64,000 bases of DNA. Source: Verrucomicrobiales bacterium. Its GTDB lineage: Bacteria > Verrucomicrobiota > Verrucomicrobiia > Methylacidiphilales > JAAUTS01. The DNA lies in NCBI GenBank assembly GCA_031256975.1, contig JAIRPN010000015.1, positions 88,648 through 152,647 on the forward strand. The letters are read 5' to 3'. Shown in pieces: positions 7,446-13,868 of the stretch. The notes beneath the pieces are model-generated. The model searched no databases. It was not told the origin of the DNA and was given only the letters and a program-made list of their open reading frames with translations. The first letter of the stretch is position 1; each line of letters begins with the position of its first letter. The translations under genes were made by a program, and so were the position numbers.

Positions 7446-8474
7446 TTACCCGGCGCTTTTGTTGATGTTTCTGAGATGGGCATAGCCCACCAGGCGTCCC
7501 CCCTCCTCGTCCCAAAGCCGGAACTTGAACGACTTCAGGCTGGAAAGCAGGGTGACAGGTTTGACACTTTGAAACAGGGCGTGGGCGTTGTGGCAAGCCT
7601 CCAAATTGTAGTTGGGGATGCGGGTGCTCAAATGATGGATATGGTGATAACCAATATTGCCGGAGAACCACTGCAAGATCCGCGGCAGTTTGTAAAACGA
7701 ACTGCCTTGCAGGGCCGCGGCGGTGTGATCCCAAGCTTCGGTTCTTTCCCAGTACACATCCTCGAACTGATGCTGCACGTAAAACAGCCAGATGCCTGCG
7801 GAACCGGCCACCAGCACCACGGTCATCTGGACCAACAAATAGGCCTTGAAACCGAGCAGCAGGCCCAGCGCCACGCCCATGACCACAATAGCCAGGTTCA
7901 TCCAATGCACCGAGGCGCGTTCCCTCTCCCCGAGTTCGCGGGACGGAAAGCGTTGCAGCACGACGAATAAAAGCAACGGGGCGACGACAAACAGCATCAC
8001 CGGATTGCGCGCCACCCGGTAAGTAAATTTCTTCCAGCGCGACGCGGCCAGATATTCCTGCACCGTCATGGTCCAGACATCGCCGGTACCGCGCTTGTCC
8101 AGGTCGCCGGAACTGGCGTGGTGGATGAAGTGCTGCCGGGTCCAGTGATGATAGGGCGTGAAAGTCAGCAAGCCGCAGATGAACCCGGTGATGCGGTTGG
8201 CCTTTCTGGATTTAAAAAACGAGCCATGACCGCAGTCATGGAAAATGATAAACACGCGGATCAGGAAAAATCCCGCCAGTACCGCCAGCGGCAGGGTGAG
8301 CCACCAGGAAATCCGCACGGTATATGCCATCAACGCCCATAACAAAAAATAAGGCAGCAGGGTATTGACCAGTTGCCAAACCGCCTTGCGGGTGGAAGGT
8401 CGCTGGTACTCGTGCACCAGTTCTTTCCAGGCGACCGGGTTAGCAACAGGCTTGGCGGATGAATGATCGGACAT
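7446..8474 (-). CDS. Membrane fatty acid desaturase (DesA/omega-6 type)
   Basis: This 342-residue di-iron membrane desaturase introduces double bonds into acyl chains and so raises membrane fluidity. All three histidine boxes are visible: HDCGH at residues 79-83, HWTRQHFIHH at 110-119, and HHIHH at 277-281. Hydrophobic stretches at about 37-75, 95-106 and 185-230 form the membrane part. A start at the ATG of MSDHSS is supported by length. The neighbouring RRM gene, like those cold-induced alongside desaturases in cyanobacteria, suggests a cold or membrane-stress set (inference). Confidence 0.92.
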   Translation of the reverse strand: MSDHSSAKPVANPVAWKELVHEYQRPSTRKAVWQLVNTLLPYFLLWALMAYTVRISWWLTLPLAVLAGFFLIRVFIIFHDCGHGSFFKSRKANRITGFICGLLTFTPYHHWTRQHFIHHASSGDLDKRGTGDVWTMTVQEYLAASRWKKFTYRVARNPVMLFVVAPLLLFVVLQRFPSRELGERERASVHWMNLAIVVMGVALGLLLGFKAYLLVQMTVVLVAGSAGIWLFYVQHQFEDVYWERTEAWDHTAAALQGSSFYKLPRILQWFSGNIGYHHIHHLSTRIPNYNLEACHNAHALFQSVKPVTLLSSLKSFKFRLWDEEGGRLVGYAHLRNINKSAG

Positions 8475-8595
8475 GCGATTGAATGCTCCTCGGGTGGGAA
8501 ATGAAAATGGATGGTCTTTCTTGTTGGATACACCGGGCTTGGAGCTGCCTGCCTTTGAAGCTGGCAGCGATCCGAAACCCGGCGATCTTCAATGA

Positions 8596-8907
8596 TTAAC
8601 GGCTACCGCGATAACCCGCACCGGCACGATTGCCGCGATGACGGTCCGAAGAGCCGCTGCGTGCCTCCATCGGACGGGCTTCATTCACCGACAGATTGCG
8701 ACCGTCGTGATTGCGACCATCCAGGGCCTCGATGGCCTTGCGGCCTTCCTCGGCACTGCTCATGGTGACAAAACCAAAGCCGCGCGGACGCTGGGTAAAG
8801 CGGTCCATCACCAGGCTGGCCTCGTTGACCGTGCCATGCTTGGCAAACAGCTCGTGCAAGTCTTGTTGGGTGGTTTCGAAGGATAAATTTCCTACATAGA
8901 GTTTCAT
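8596..8907 (-). CDS. RRM-domain RNA-binding protein
   Basis: A 103-residue single RNA-recognition-motif protein. RNP2 is LYVGNL (residues 3-8) and RNP1 is RGFGFVTM (42-49), followed by an Arg/Gly/Ser-rich tail (about 83-103) ending GAGYRGSR. This is the layout of glycine-rich Rbp proteins that act as RNA chaperones, often in the cold. The ATG at 8907 was chosen over an upstream in-frame start because MKLYVGN is the family start and an AAGAAAG sequence precedes it. A shorter paralogue lies at 26131-26394. Confidence 0.93.
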   Translation of the reverse strand: MKLYVGNLSFETTQQDLHELFAKHGTVNEASLVMDRFTQRPRGFGFVTMSSAEEGRKAIEALDGRNHDGRNLSVNEARPMEARSGSSDRHRGNRAGAGYRGSR

Positions 8908-9215
8908 ATTATTTTTCTTTCTTGGTTCAGACCTTATGCCGACTATTGAAGAGCGTGCAACTAACACGCAAGGTTACCTTTGGGAGCGGACAAGCTAATA
9001 AACGGCCTGAGACACAACTGCTGGCTTCAGTGGGAAGCGATATGATCGATGTGTGAAACTTCGCACAGATTCCACCAAAGTAAAGGGCTATTTTGCGCCA
9101 AACCCCCTTGCCCGGCTCAACATAACACTCAACCCGCTGCCCCGGAACCGCTTGCCCGTCGGATTATTTCTAAGGCTGGAGTCATCGCGGGGCCCTTATT
9201 TACCGGAATACAACC
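8908..9215. other. Gene-free stretch upstream of the RRM gene
   Basis: No coding region, RNA gene or terminator is convincing here. It must contain the promoter of the leftward RRM gene, but I see no clear -35/-10 pair. Short frames present do not look coding. The right end runs into the tetR remnant. Confidence 0.5.
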
Positions 9216-9218
9216 CCA

Positions 9219-9263
9219 CCACCGGGCGCCCCCGCCGTCTGCCACGGATCGTTTTCTTGGTCT
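9219..9263 (-). pseudogene. Remnant of a second tetR gene (5' end only)
   Basis: Read on the minus strand, the sequence gives V-KTKKTIRGRRRGRPVV, closely matching residues 2-17 of the TetR protein at 6469-7140 (KTRKPARGRRRGRPVV). The initiator has become GTA, and after PVV the homology stops and a stop codon follows shortly. The upstream operator half-copy is also retained (9270-9295). The copy is diverged at the nucleotide level, so it is an old paralogue or the trace of a replaced gene, not a recent duplication. Confidence 0.7.
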
Positions 9264-9269
9264 TTACAG

Positions 9270-9295
9270 CATAATTAATTAAATGATTAATTATG
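9270..9295. promoter_or_regulatory. Second TetR operator copy (right arm shortened)
   Basis: CATAATTAATTAA-ATGA-TTAATTATG repeats the operator at 7143-7172 with 4 bp missing from the right arm, still leaving a 9-bp inverted repeat. It stands at the same distance from the tetR remnant as the intact operator does from tetR. The AT-rich island begins immediately to its right. It could still titrate the repressor. Confidence 0.65.
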
Positions 9296-9325
9296 GGCAG
9301 GAAATTATATCATTCGAGTATTTTT

Positions 9326-10279
9326 TTAAAGTCTCACTAATCCCATTTTTTTTAGCCAGTCTTCTAATTCCTCTGGCATCTTAGGTTCTGGATAACCGAC
9401 TTTTTTTACCATTCTGATAATTCTATTTTTTCTTCTTTTCTTATCGTTCGGTAAGGTAATTGGTTTTGAATGTATTTGTTGCCAACTTTTAATGAATTCC
9501 TTCTCTGCTCCTTTAGAACGACTCAACTCAGCATCAAGTGTTGTTATAAGACGAAGGATAATATCAGAAAAACCTACTACCCCTCGAAGATTAACTTTTA
9601 TTTTGGATCCTAAAACTACCTGATGATGTTTAGGAATTTCTTTGACTCCCAAATCACTAGTTGTCGCAATTGGCAAAAAATTTTTGTATGCATCAACAAG
9701 TTTTTGCCCCGCAATACCGCCTCCATGCATGTCGCAATTACGTAATTCTTTAAAGAATCGATAACATAGCAGAATTGCATCTAATTTTGCCAAAGCGTAG
9801 CGCCGGTCATTACAAAATGTTGAATAAAAATTTTTCTTCAAAACATCAGACTCTACAGATGTTAATTCATTAATTCCCGTTCTTATTCCTTTTGTTTTTG
9901 TGTTTCCATTTGATCCTTCAGGAAATTGAAGAGCTTTTACTAAATGTTTAATCTTAGAATCAAGATTAGTTAACACTTCTTCCAGCCAGCCCTCATAAAT
10001 TGCTATGACATTTATTAATATAATTTTCGCAAAAATTTCTTTCTGTTGATCCCATGTATGCTCAATGCATGAACGCGTGTAGTTTACACCTGTAATATTT
10101 GTGCCTTCGGTAAAACGTGAGTCTAATTGCTTCACTGTTGCATGAGGTACGATTTGCAAATATCCTACTACTTGCCATCTAAGATTCCACATAGCTGCAG
10201 CTGTTGGCCATACAAAATCATATAAGTCCGTAATTGATTTATGTGCGTTACGCGTTGAATTAAAAAAATAAGATGGCAT
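9326..10279 (-). CDS. Unknown protein with HEPN RNase-like R-x4-H motif
   Basis: A 317-residue protein from the ATG at 10279, which has a GAAGG sequence about 9 bp upstream. An in-frame ATG at 10351, abutting the stop of the upstream gene, would add a hydrophobic 24-residue leader. The central region is helical: IIINVIAIYEGWLEEVL, then YRFFKELRNCDMHGGG, in which Arg180 and His185 form R-x4-H, the catalytic signature of HEPN ribonucleases. The C-terminus is Lys/Arg-rich (KKRRKNR). AT-rich codon use points to transfer. Assignment to HEPN (RiboL-PSP/MAE_28990-like) is inference from the motif and helical context. It is probably the effector partner of the 10352-11608 gene. Confidence 0.6.
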   Translation of the reverse strand: MPSYFFNSTRNAHKSITDLYDFVWPTAAAMWNLRWQVVGYLQIVPHATVKQLDSRFTEGTNITGVNYTRSCIEHTWDQQKEIFAKIILINVIAIYEGWLEEVLTNLDSKIKHLVKALQFPEGSNGNTKTKGIRTGINELTSVESDVLKKNFYSTFCNDRRYALAKLDAILLCYRFFKELRNCDMHGGGIAGQKLVDAYKNFLPIATTSDLGVKEIPKHHQVVLGSKIKVNLRGVVGFSDIILRLITTLDAELSRSKGAEKEFIKSWQQIHSKPITLPNDKKRRKNRIIRMVKKVGYPEPKMPEELEDWLKKMGLVRL

Positions 10280-10351
10280 AGTTTTAGCCCTTCTTCGAAT
10301 CGCGAATATCAATATGATGATAGAATAGAAGCATTCCAATTCTATTATCAT

Positions 10352-11608
10352 TTATTCTTCAACATCTTTACGAGAATTTTTTGCGCTTGGAGTAAGCATA
10401 CTAATGACTTTTTGTGCAGGCGTGGCATCATGATCATTCTTTTGATACACTCGCAACGGCTCTGCAGCTAAAATCTCTATTGTTTTTATAGATAAAAGGT
10501 TAAGTGCTGTTTGCGCGCGCGCTTCACTGATAGATTCCAAATGCTGCATATGATCATGGTATCCTTGAAAAGCCTTTGATGTTGCTTCTTTAAAAGCATA
10601 ATCTTCCTGTACTCGCAGACTATTTCCATACTGAATCGCACTGAACCAACCCAACCAAATTAATGGAGCAACAAAAGGTAGTTTTTGTATGACAATTTCC
10701 CAGAGTGCTTTTTGTTCCACAAAGGTCATTTTTGTAATCCACCCACCAATAAAAATCAAACCTGCAATGGAAAGTATAAAGAACGACATCCACATTAGTT
10801 TCGTTTTTTCCATCGATTTTACTCGTCCACCGAATGCATGAGCCAACCCTGCACTAGCTGCTTTTGGTAAAATACCATCTATAACATCTTGTTGTTCTTT
10901 GGAGCGTAGACTCATTTGATTCAATGACTCTTGTTGCTGTTCTAATTGCTTTACCAAACTATTCACTTTTTGTAGTTGTTTAGCCAAAGATTCCTCTGTT
11001 GCTGCATACTTTGTTACGTGCTCTGTCAATAGACCCAGTTTCGATTGAGATTCCTCCTCTGCTTTTTTGATTTCTTCTAGTGAAGATTCGGATTCTGTTT
11101 TATTATCATTGATATCTTTTAATGCATTTGTCGCGGATTCTGCAATCTCTTCGGCTTTTTTAAGCTGTTCTAATTTTTGCGACAATTCCACTTGCGCAGT
11201 CCGTAGAACAGATAATTTTTCCGAGAATTCGAAAGAAAGCGAATTCAGTGTGTCTGTTTGATCACCAAATTTAAGCATCGAATGCATTGCCGATAGCGCT
11301 TGAACAATATAAGCAATAAAACTTGGTAAATGTGCATATTGCCCAGCTTGAACTTGAGTTAGAGCATTCAATGCACTTGATAGTGAGTTCGTAGCAAGTG
11401 CTTTCCCTGTGTGAAAAGCCGGGTAAAATCCTTTCGGAGTTTTTACTCTATTAAGGATAATTTGCAGAGTACCAATAGCCTCGTTTATTTGAGCCGTATT
11501 TAATCCTGCAAAATATGGGGCGACTGTTGGACTAGTGATTTGCGCGCTGCTCGCAACTGAATCCCACATGACTTCGATTTTTTGAAGAATTTCTTTAACC
11601 GAATCCAT
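10352..11608 (-). CDS. Coiled-coil membrane protein of unknown family
   Basis: 418 residues. The N-terminal part (1-115) is helical; residues about 125-245 are a strong coiled coil rich in Glu, Lys, Gln and Ser; ASAGLAHAFGGR leads into two membrane helices at about 272-292 and 308-326; the cytoplasmic tail contains YAFKEATSKAFQGYHDHM and ends charged. A long coiled coil anchored by two helices resembles membrane sensor proteins of bacterial defence modules, but I do not recognise a named family. It is AT-rich, first of a two-gene unit, and its TAA stop directly abuts an ATG of the next gene. No function is proved. Confidence 0.75.
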   Translation of the reverse strand: MDSVKEILQKIEVMWDSVASSAQITSPTVAPYFAGLNTAQINEAIGTLQIILNRVKTPKGFYPAFHTGKALATNSLSSALNALTQVQAGQYAHLPSFIAYIVQALSAMHSMLKFGDQTDTLNSLSFEFSEKLSVLRTAQVELSQKLEQLKKAEEIAESATNALKDINDNKTESESSLEEIKKAEEESQSKLGLLTEHVTKYAATEESLAKQLQKVNSLVKQLEQQQESLNQMSLRSKEQQDVIDGILPKAASAGLAHAFGGRVKSMEKTKLMWMSFFILSIAGLIFIGGWITKMTFVEQKALWEIVIQKLPFVAPLIWLGWFSAIQYGNSLRVQEDYAFKEATSKAFQGYHDHMQHLESISEARAQTALNLLSIKTIEILAAEPLRVYQKNDHDATPAQKVISMLTPSAKNSRKDVEE

Positions 11609-11711
11609 AATTTCTCCTTACATTCTTTCTTTAATGTCAATATTTCACAATTCGCTTATCAGATCAATTTTCTCTATACAGTAAAAATTCATCATCGATT
11701 TTTATCATTAT

Positions 11712-11963
11712 TCACCTTAAATCATTCGGCGTCGAGAAGGTGTTGGAAGTCGCCCAGTTGTTGGCTTCGATGACGAAGAGGCCTTCGTCGTTGCCGAGGA
11801 AGGACTTGAAGTAGTCGCGCAGTTCGGAGGGGGTGGTGTTGTAACGCTCGAGGCACCAGTCGGATTCCAGCACGCGCACGGCCTTGAGGTTGTCGAGTTC
11901 CTCATACAGCTCGCGGTAATCGCGTCCGATGTTCAAGTCTAGGCTGAGGAAGTAAACGGCCAT
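11712..11963 (-). CDS. SinR-like small protein (Cas2/VapD-like fold)
   Basis: 83 residues starting MAVYFLSLDLNIGRDYRELYEEL, with AVRVLESDWCLE, then a helix (SELRDYFKSFLG) and a strand pair (EGLFVIEANNWATSN). This beta-alpha-beta pattern is that of small proteins annotated SinR-like and related to the ferredoxin-like Cas2/VapD fold. The role is unknown. Composition returns to GC-rich, so the gene lies just outside the AT-rich island. The end (STPNDLR) may be complete or slightly truncated by island insertion. Confidence 0.65.
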   Translation of the reverse strand: MAVYFLSLDLNIGRDYRELYEELDNLKAVRVLESDWCLERYNTTPSELRDYFKSFLGNDEGLFVIEANNWATSNTFSTPNDLR

Positions 11964-12246
11964 GGGATTCGTTCGCCTGTGTCAATTCGGCGCGGAGTGC
12001 GGAAGCCCGGCAGCAGTCCCCTGCTTTCCCATGTTTGCCGTGGATTGGTTCATCTCATCCTCACCCTGTTGGACTTGAAATCCCTAACATTCCACCATTC
12101 ACCCCGTTTGTCAATTTTTTGCAGGATAGACGGTTGTTATAGATTCCCGGCTTATGGGGGTGTTAGCCGGATTTCTAAACAGGATTCAAGAAGGGCCGGT
12201 CAGGAAAGGATCAAAACCCCGGAATCCTTAAGCCCGCATCGACTCC

Positions 12247-12540
12247 TTAACCTCGTTTCCGTGCATTCGGGAAGGCAGTGGCTTTGACGGAGCTTACGGC
12301 GACCGTCTTGGCTTCGAGCTGGCTCTTCAGGGCATTGGCGGCTTTCAGGGCCTTGTATTGGGTAACGATGGGCGGCAGGGTCGGAGTCTCCTCTTCCATC
12401 ATCTTGATAACCGAACCCACGCACTCGTTGATAAACGCATTAGTATTCTGATTGAGGTCATAAGACACCCGGCACACATCATCCACTTTGGCTTGGACGA
12501 TGGAGACCATCAGCTTTTCCGGCGTTTTATACGGTTTCAC
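12247..12540 (-). CDS. Small protein, possibly ribbon-helix-helix
   Basis: A 97-residue frame from a GTG, beginning MKPYKTPEKLMVSIVQAKVDD. It has a helix-turn-helix-like stretch (DDVCRVSYDLNQNTNAFINECVG) followed by MMEEETPTLPPIVTQY and a basic C-terminus (PNARKRG). The spacing resembles a ribbon-helix-helix repressor with a short tail, but no residue is diagnostic. It is divergent from the 12955 gene, and the shared upstream region contains a promoter with a palindrome, fitting a local regulator. Confidence 0.5.
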   Translation of the reverse strand: MKPYKTPEKLMVSIVQAKVDDVCRVSYDLNQNTNAFINECVGSVIKMMEEETPTLPPIVTQYKALKAANALKSQLEAKTVAVSSVKATAFPNARKRG

Positions 12541-12581
12541 GGCCCAAATCCTATTGTTTCTATACTTTTCTGAAAGAGTTA

Positions 12582-12610
12582 TTGACTTTATTTAGTAAAC
12601 TAAATAATCT
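12582..12610 (+). promoter_or_regulatory. Promoter with embedded operator palindrome
   Basis: TTGACT (12582-12587), a 17-bp spacer and TAATCT (12605-12610) form a good sigma-70-type promoter facing right. The spacer holds the palindrome ATTTAGTAAACTAAAT (12590-12605), an operator position that would block polymerase. The divergent small regulator gene at 12247-12540 is the obvious candidate ligand (inference). The transcript would carry the 22-bp array in its leader. Confidence 0.6.
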
Positions 12611-12754
12611 GAATATACCTCGTATGGATTGCACTACCCTCCACGCTTCCCCGATGGCCCCTGAATTTGGCGTCGCCCGCCTTTATTCAGGGGTTTCGGT
12701 GGCGCACCCGGCTGCAAACTTTTGCAGGACCGCCCTGCGAAACCCGTTCCCCCA

Positions 12755-12930
12755 TTTCTTCCTGCAAGAAATACCACTTCTGATGACAAGAAACACTGCT
12801 TCTTGCTGCAAGAATACCCGCTTCTTGTTACCAGAAGTACTGCTTCTTATTGCCAGAAACGCCCTTTCTTCCTCCAAGAAGTACCCCTTCTTGCGGCAAG
12901 AAACACCCTTTCTTGCGACCAGAAACGCCA
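12755..12930 (+). repeat. Array of eight exact-length 22-bp units
   Basis: Eight consecutive 22-bp units start at 12755, 12777, 12799, 12821, 12843, 12865, 12887 and 12909. Each contains an inverted repeat of the form TTCTTG-NNN-CAAGAA, perfect in units 3 and 7, then a 6-bp tail ending about RYRCCC. Units differ by substitutions only, without length change. The array ends 24 bp before the ATG at 12955. The 22-bp period is not a codon multiple and is close to two helical turns. Confidence 0.9.
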
Positions 12931-12954
12931 ACTTTTACCCACTAACAAGGAGAT

Positions 12955-13668
12955 ATGAAAGTGAATAATGGACATACAATAGCTGACTACATGCCGGGAG
13001 ACGAAGACGGCCTGGTCAAATGGTTTGACAATTACTTCGCCAACCTGCCCGCCTATCTGACCACCTTCCAAATCGAGGAGCAGGATGTCGAGGTACAGAA
13101 AGGTATCTTCGACCACATCCTGCAAATTCGCAGTTACCTCAACACTATCGTCGATTACCGCAAGGGCATGACCGAGTTGAAGAACCAGCTGTTTTACAAC
13201 CGTAACGGCAGTACGGTTCCGGTGCCCACGCCGGACAATCTCGGTTTTAGCGGCCTTGCCAGTATGCCCGGCGGCTTGGTCTGGCTGGTCGACCAGCAGA
13301 ACAAGGAAAAGATTTTCCCGAGCCCCGCTTACAACGAGACCATCGGCAAGGACCTTGGCTTGATTCCGGTACCCAAGACGATACCCACTCCCGGCCAACT
13401 GATTGCCAACCCCACCATCACCTGCACCGGTCACAATGTAGAAATCTTCACTGTGATTCCGTCGCCTGCTGACAGCTTTGCCGTCTATGTGGACAAGCAC
13501 GACGGCAAGGGAATGGGCTATGTGGACTCCAGCACCGCCTCGCACTATCCGCACAACACGGAATTGCCGGAAGCCGAAATCCTCTGGACTTACAAGATCG
13601 CCCTGCGGGTCAAACGACAGGAAAGCGGCACCGCCGCCTATGTCAACGTGCTGGTCAAACGCACCTGA
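12955..13668 (+). CDS. Conserved-looking hypothetical protein, 237 aa
   Basis: No signal peptide or membrane helix. The N-terminal half (1-75) is helical and opens with a TIADYMPGDEDGLVKWFDNYF block. The middle (VPVPTPDNLGFSGLAS) is a Pro/Gly-rich linker, and the C-terminal half (about 130-237) alternates strands and ends YVNVLVKRT, suggesting a beta-sandwich. From memory, proteins with this MPG...W..N...Y start occur in Verrucomicrobia and Planctomycetes without known function. AAGGAG lies only 2 bp from ATG 12955; the GTG two codons on (12961) has better spacing. Its leader carries the 22-bp array. Confidence 0.75.
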   Translation: MKVNNGHTIADYMPGDEDGLVKWFDNYFANLPAYLTTFQIEEQDVEVQKGIFDHILQIRSYLNTIVDYRKGMTELKNQLFYNRNGSTVPVPTPDNLGFSGLASMPGGLVWLVDQQNKEKIFPSPAYNETIGKDLGLIPVPKTIPTPGQLIANPTITCTGHNVEIFTVIPSPADSFAVYVDKHDGKGMGYVDSSTASHYPHNTELPEAEILWTYKIALRVKRQESGTAAYVNVLVKRT

Positions 13669-13823
13669 AAACATGTCCAGCCATCAAAATTCCTTGAAAA
13701 CCGTCTGTTTTAGCACCAGAAACAGCCGGTACACGCAGTTCATATATAAGACTATGCAGTTTGTATAATAATTTTTGCCTAAAGAACTATCACACTACAC
13801 AATATTAGCAGATTGAATACAAG

Positions 13824-13842
13824 TTCTTATTAAAAATAAGAA
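13824..13842. promoter_or_regulatory. Palindrome upstream of the autotransporter gene
   Basis: TTCTTATT and AATAAGAA flank AAA, an 8-3-8 inverted repeat 27 bp before the autotransporter ATG. It recalls the TTCTT...AAGAA arms of the 22-bp array. It could be an operator or a leader hairpin. The surrounding 13740-13868 region is AT-rich and must carry the promoter. Confidence 0.45.
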
Positions 13843-13868
13843 TTCATAACGGAAAGAGGAGTAAACAT

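Larger units (their letters stand above)
9296..11711. other. AT-rich island with two co-directional genes
   Basis: The composition shifts sharply to AT-rich here, with many AT-ending codons, against GC-rich flanks on both sides. It holds only the two genes described below. The left edge coincides with the tetR remnant and operator copy; the right edge lies in the 100 bp before the SinR-like gene. No transposase, integrase or tRNA is present. Horizontal acquisition is the simplest reading. Confidence 0.7.

Noticed and set aside
9053..9274. A 73-codon frame over the tetR remnant
   Set aside because: Antisense to the remnant and operator, with no family resemblance or ribosome-binding site.
9296..11711. 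Insertion sequence or prophage
   Set aside because: No transposase, integrase, terminal inverted repeats or phage structural genes are present in the AT-rich block.
12755..12930. CRISPR array
   Set aside because: Units follow each other with no unique spacers, each unit is itself dyad-symmetric, and no cas genes are nearby apart from a weak Cas2-like fold that also fits SinR.
12582..12968. A 128-codon frame reading through the 22-bp array toward the 12955 gene
   Set aside because: The 22-bp period shifts frame at every unit, so the frame is open by chance; composition is not coding-like and the promoter lies inside its start.
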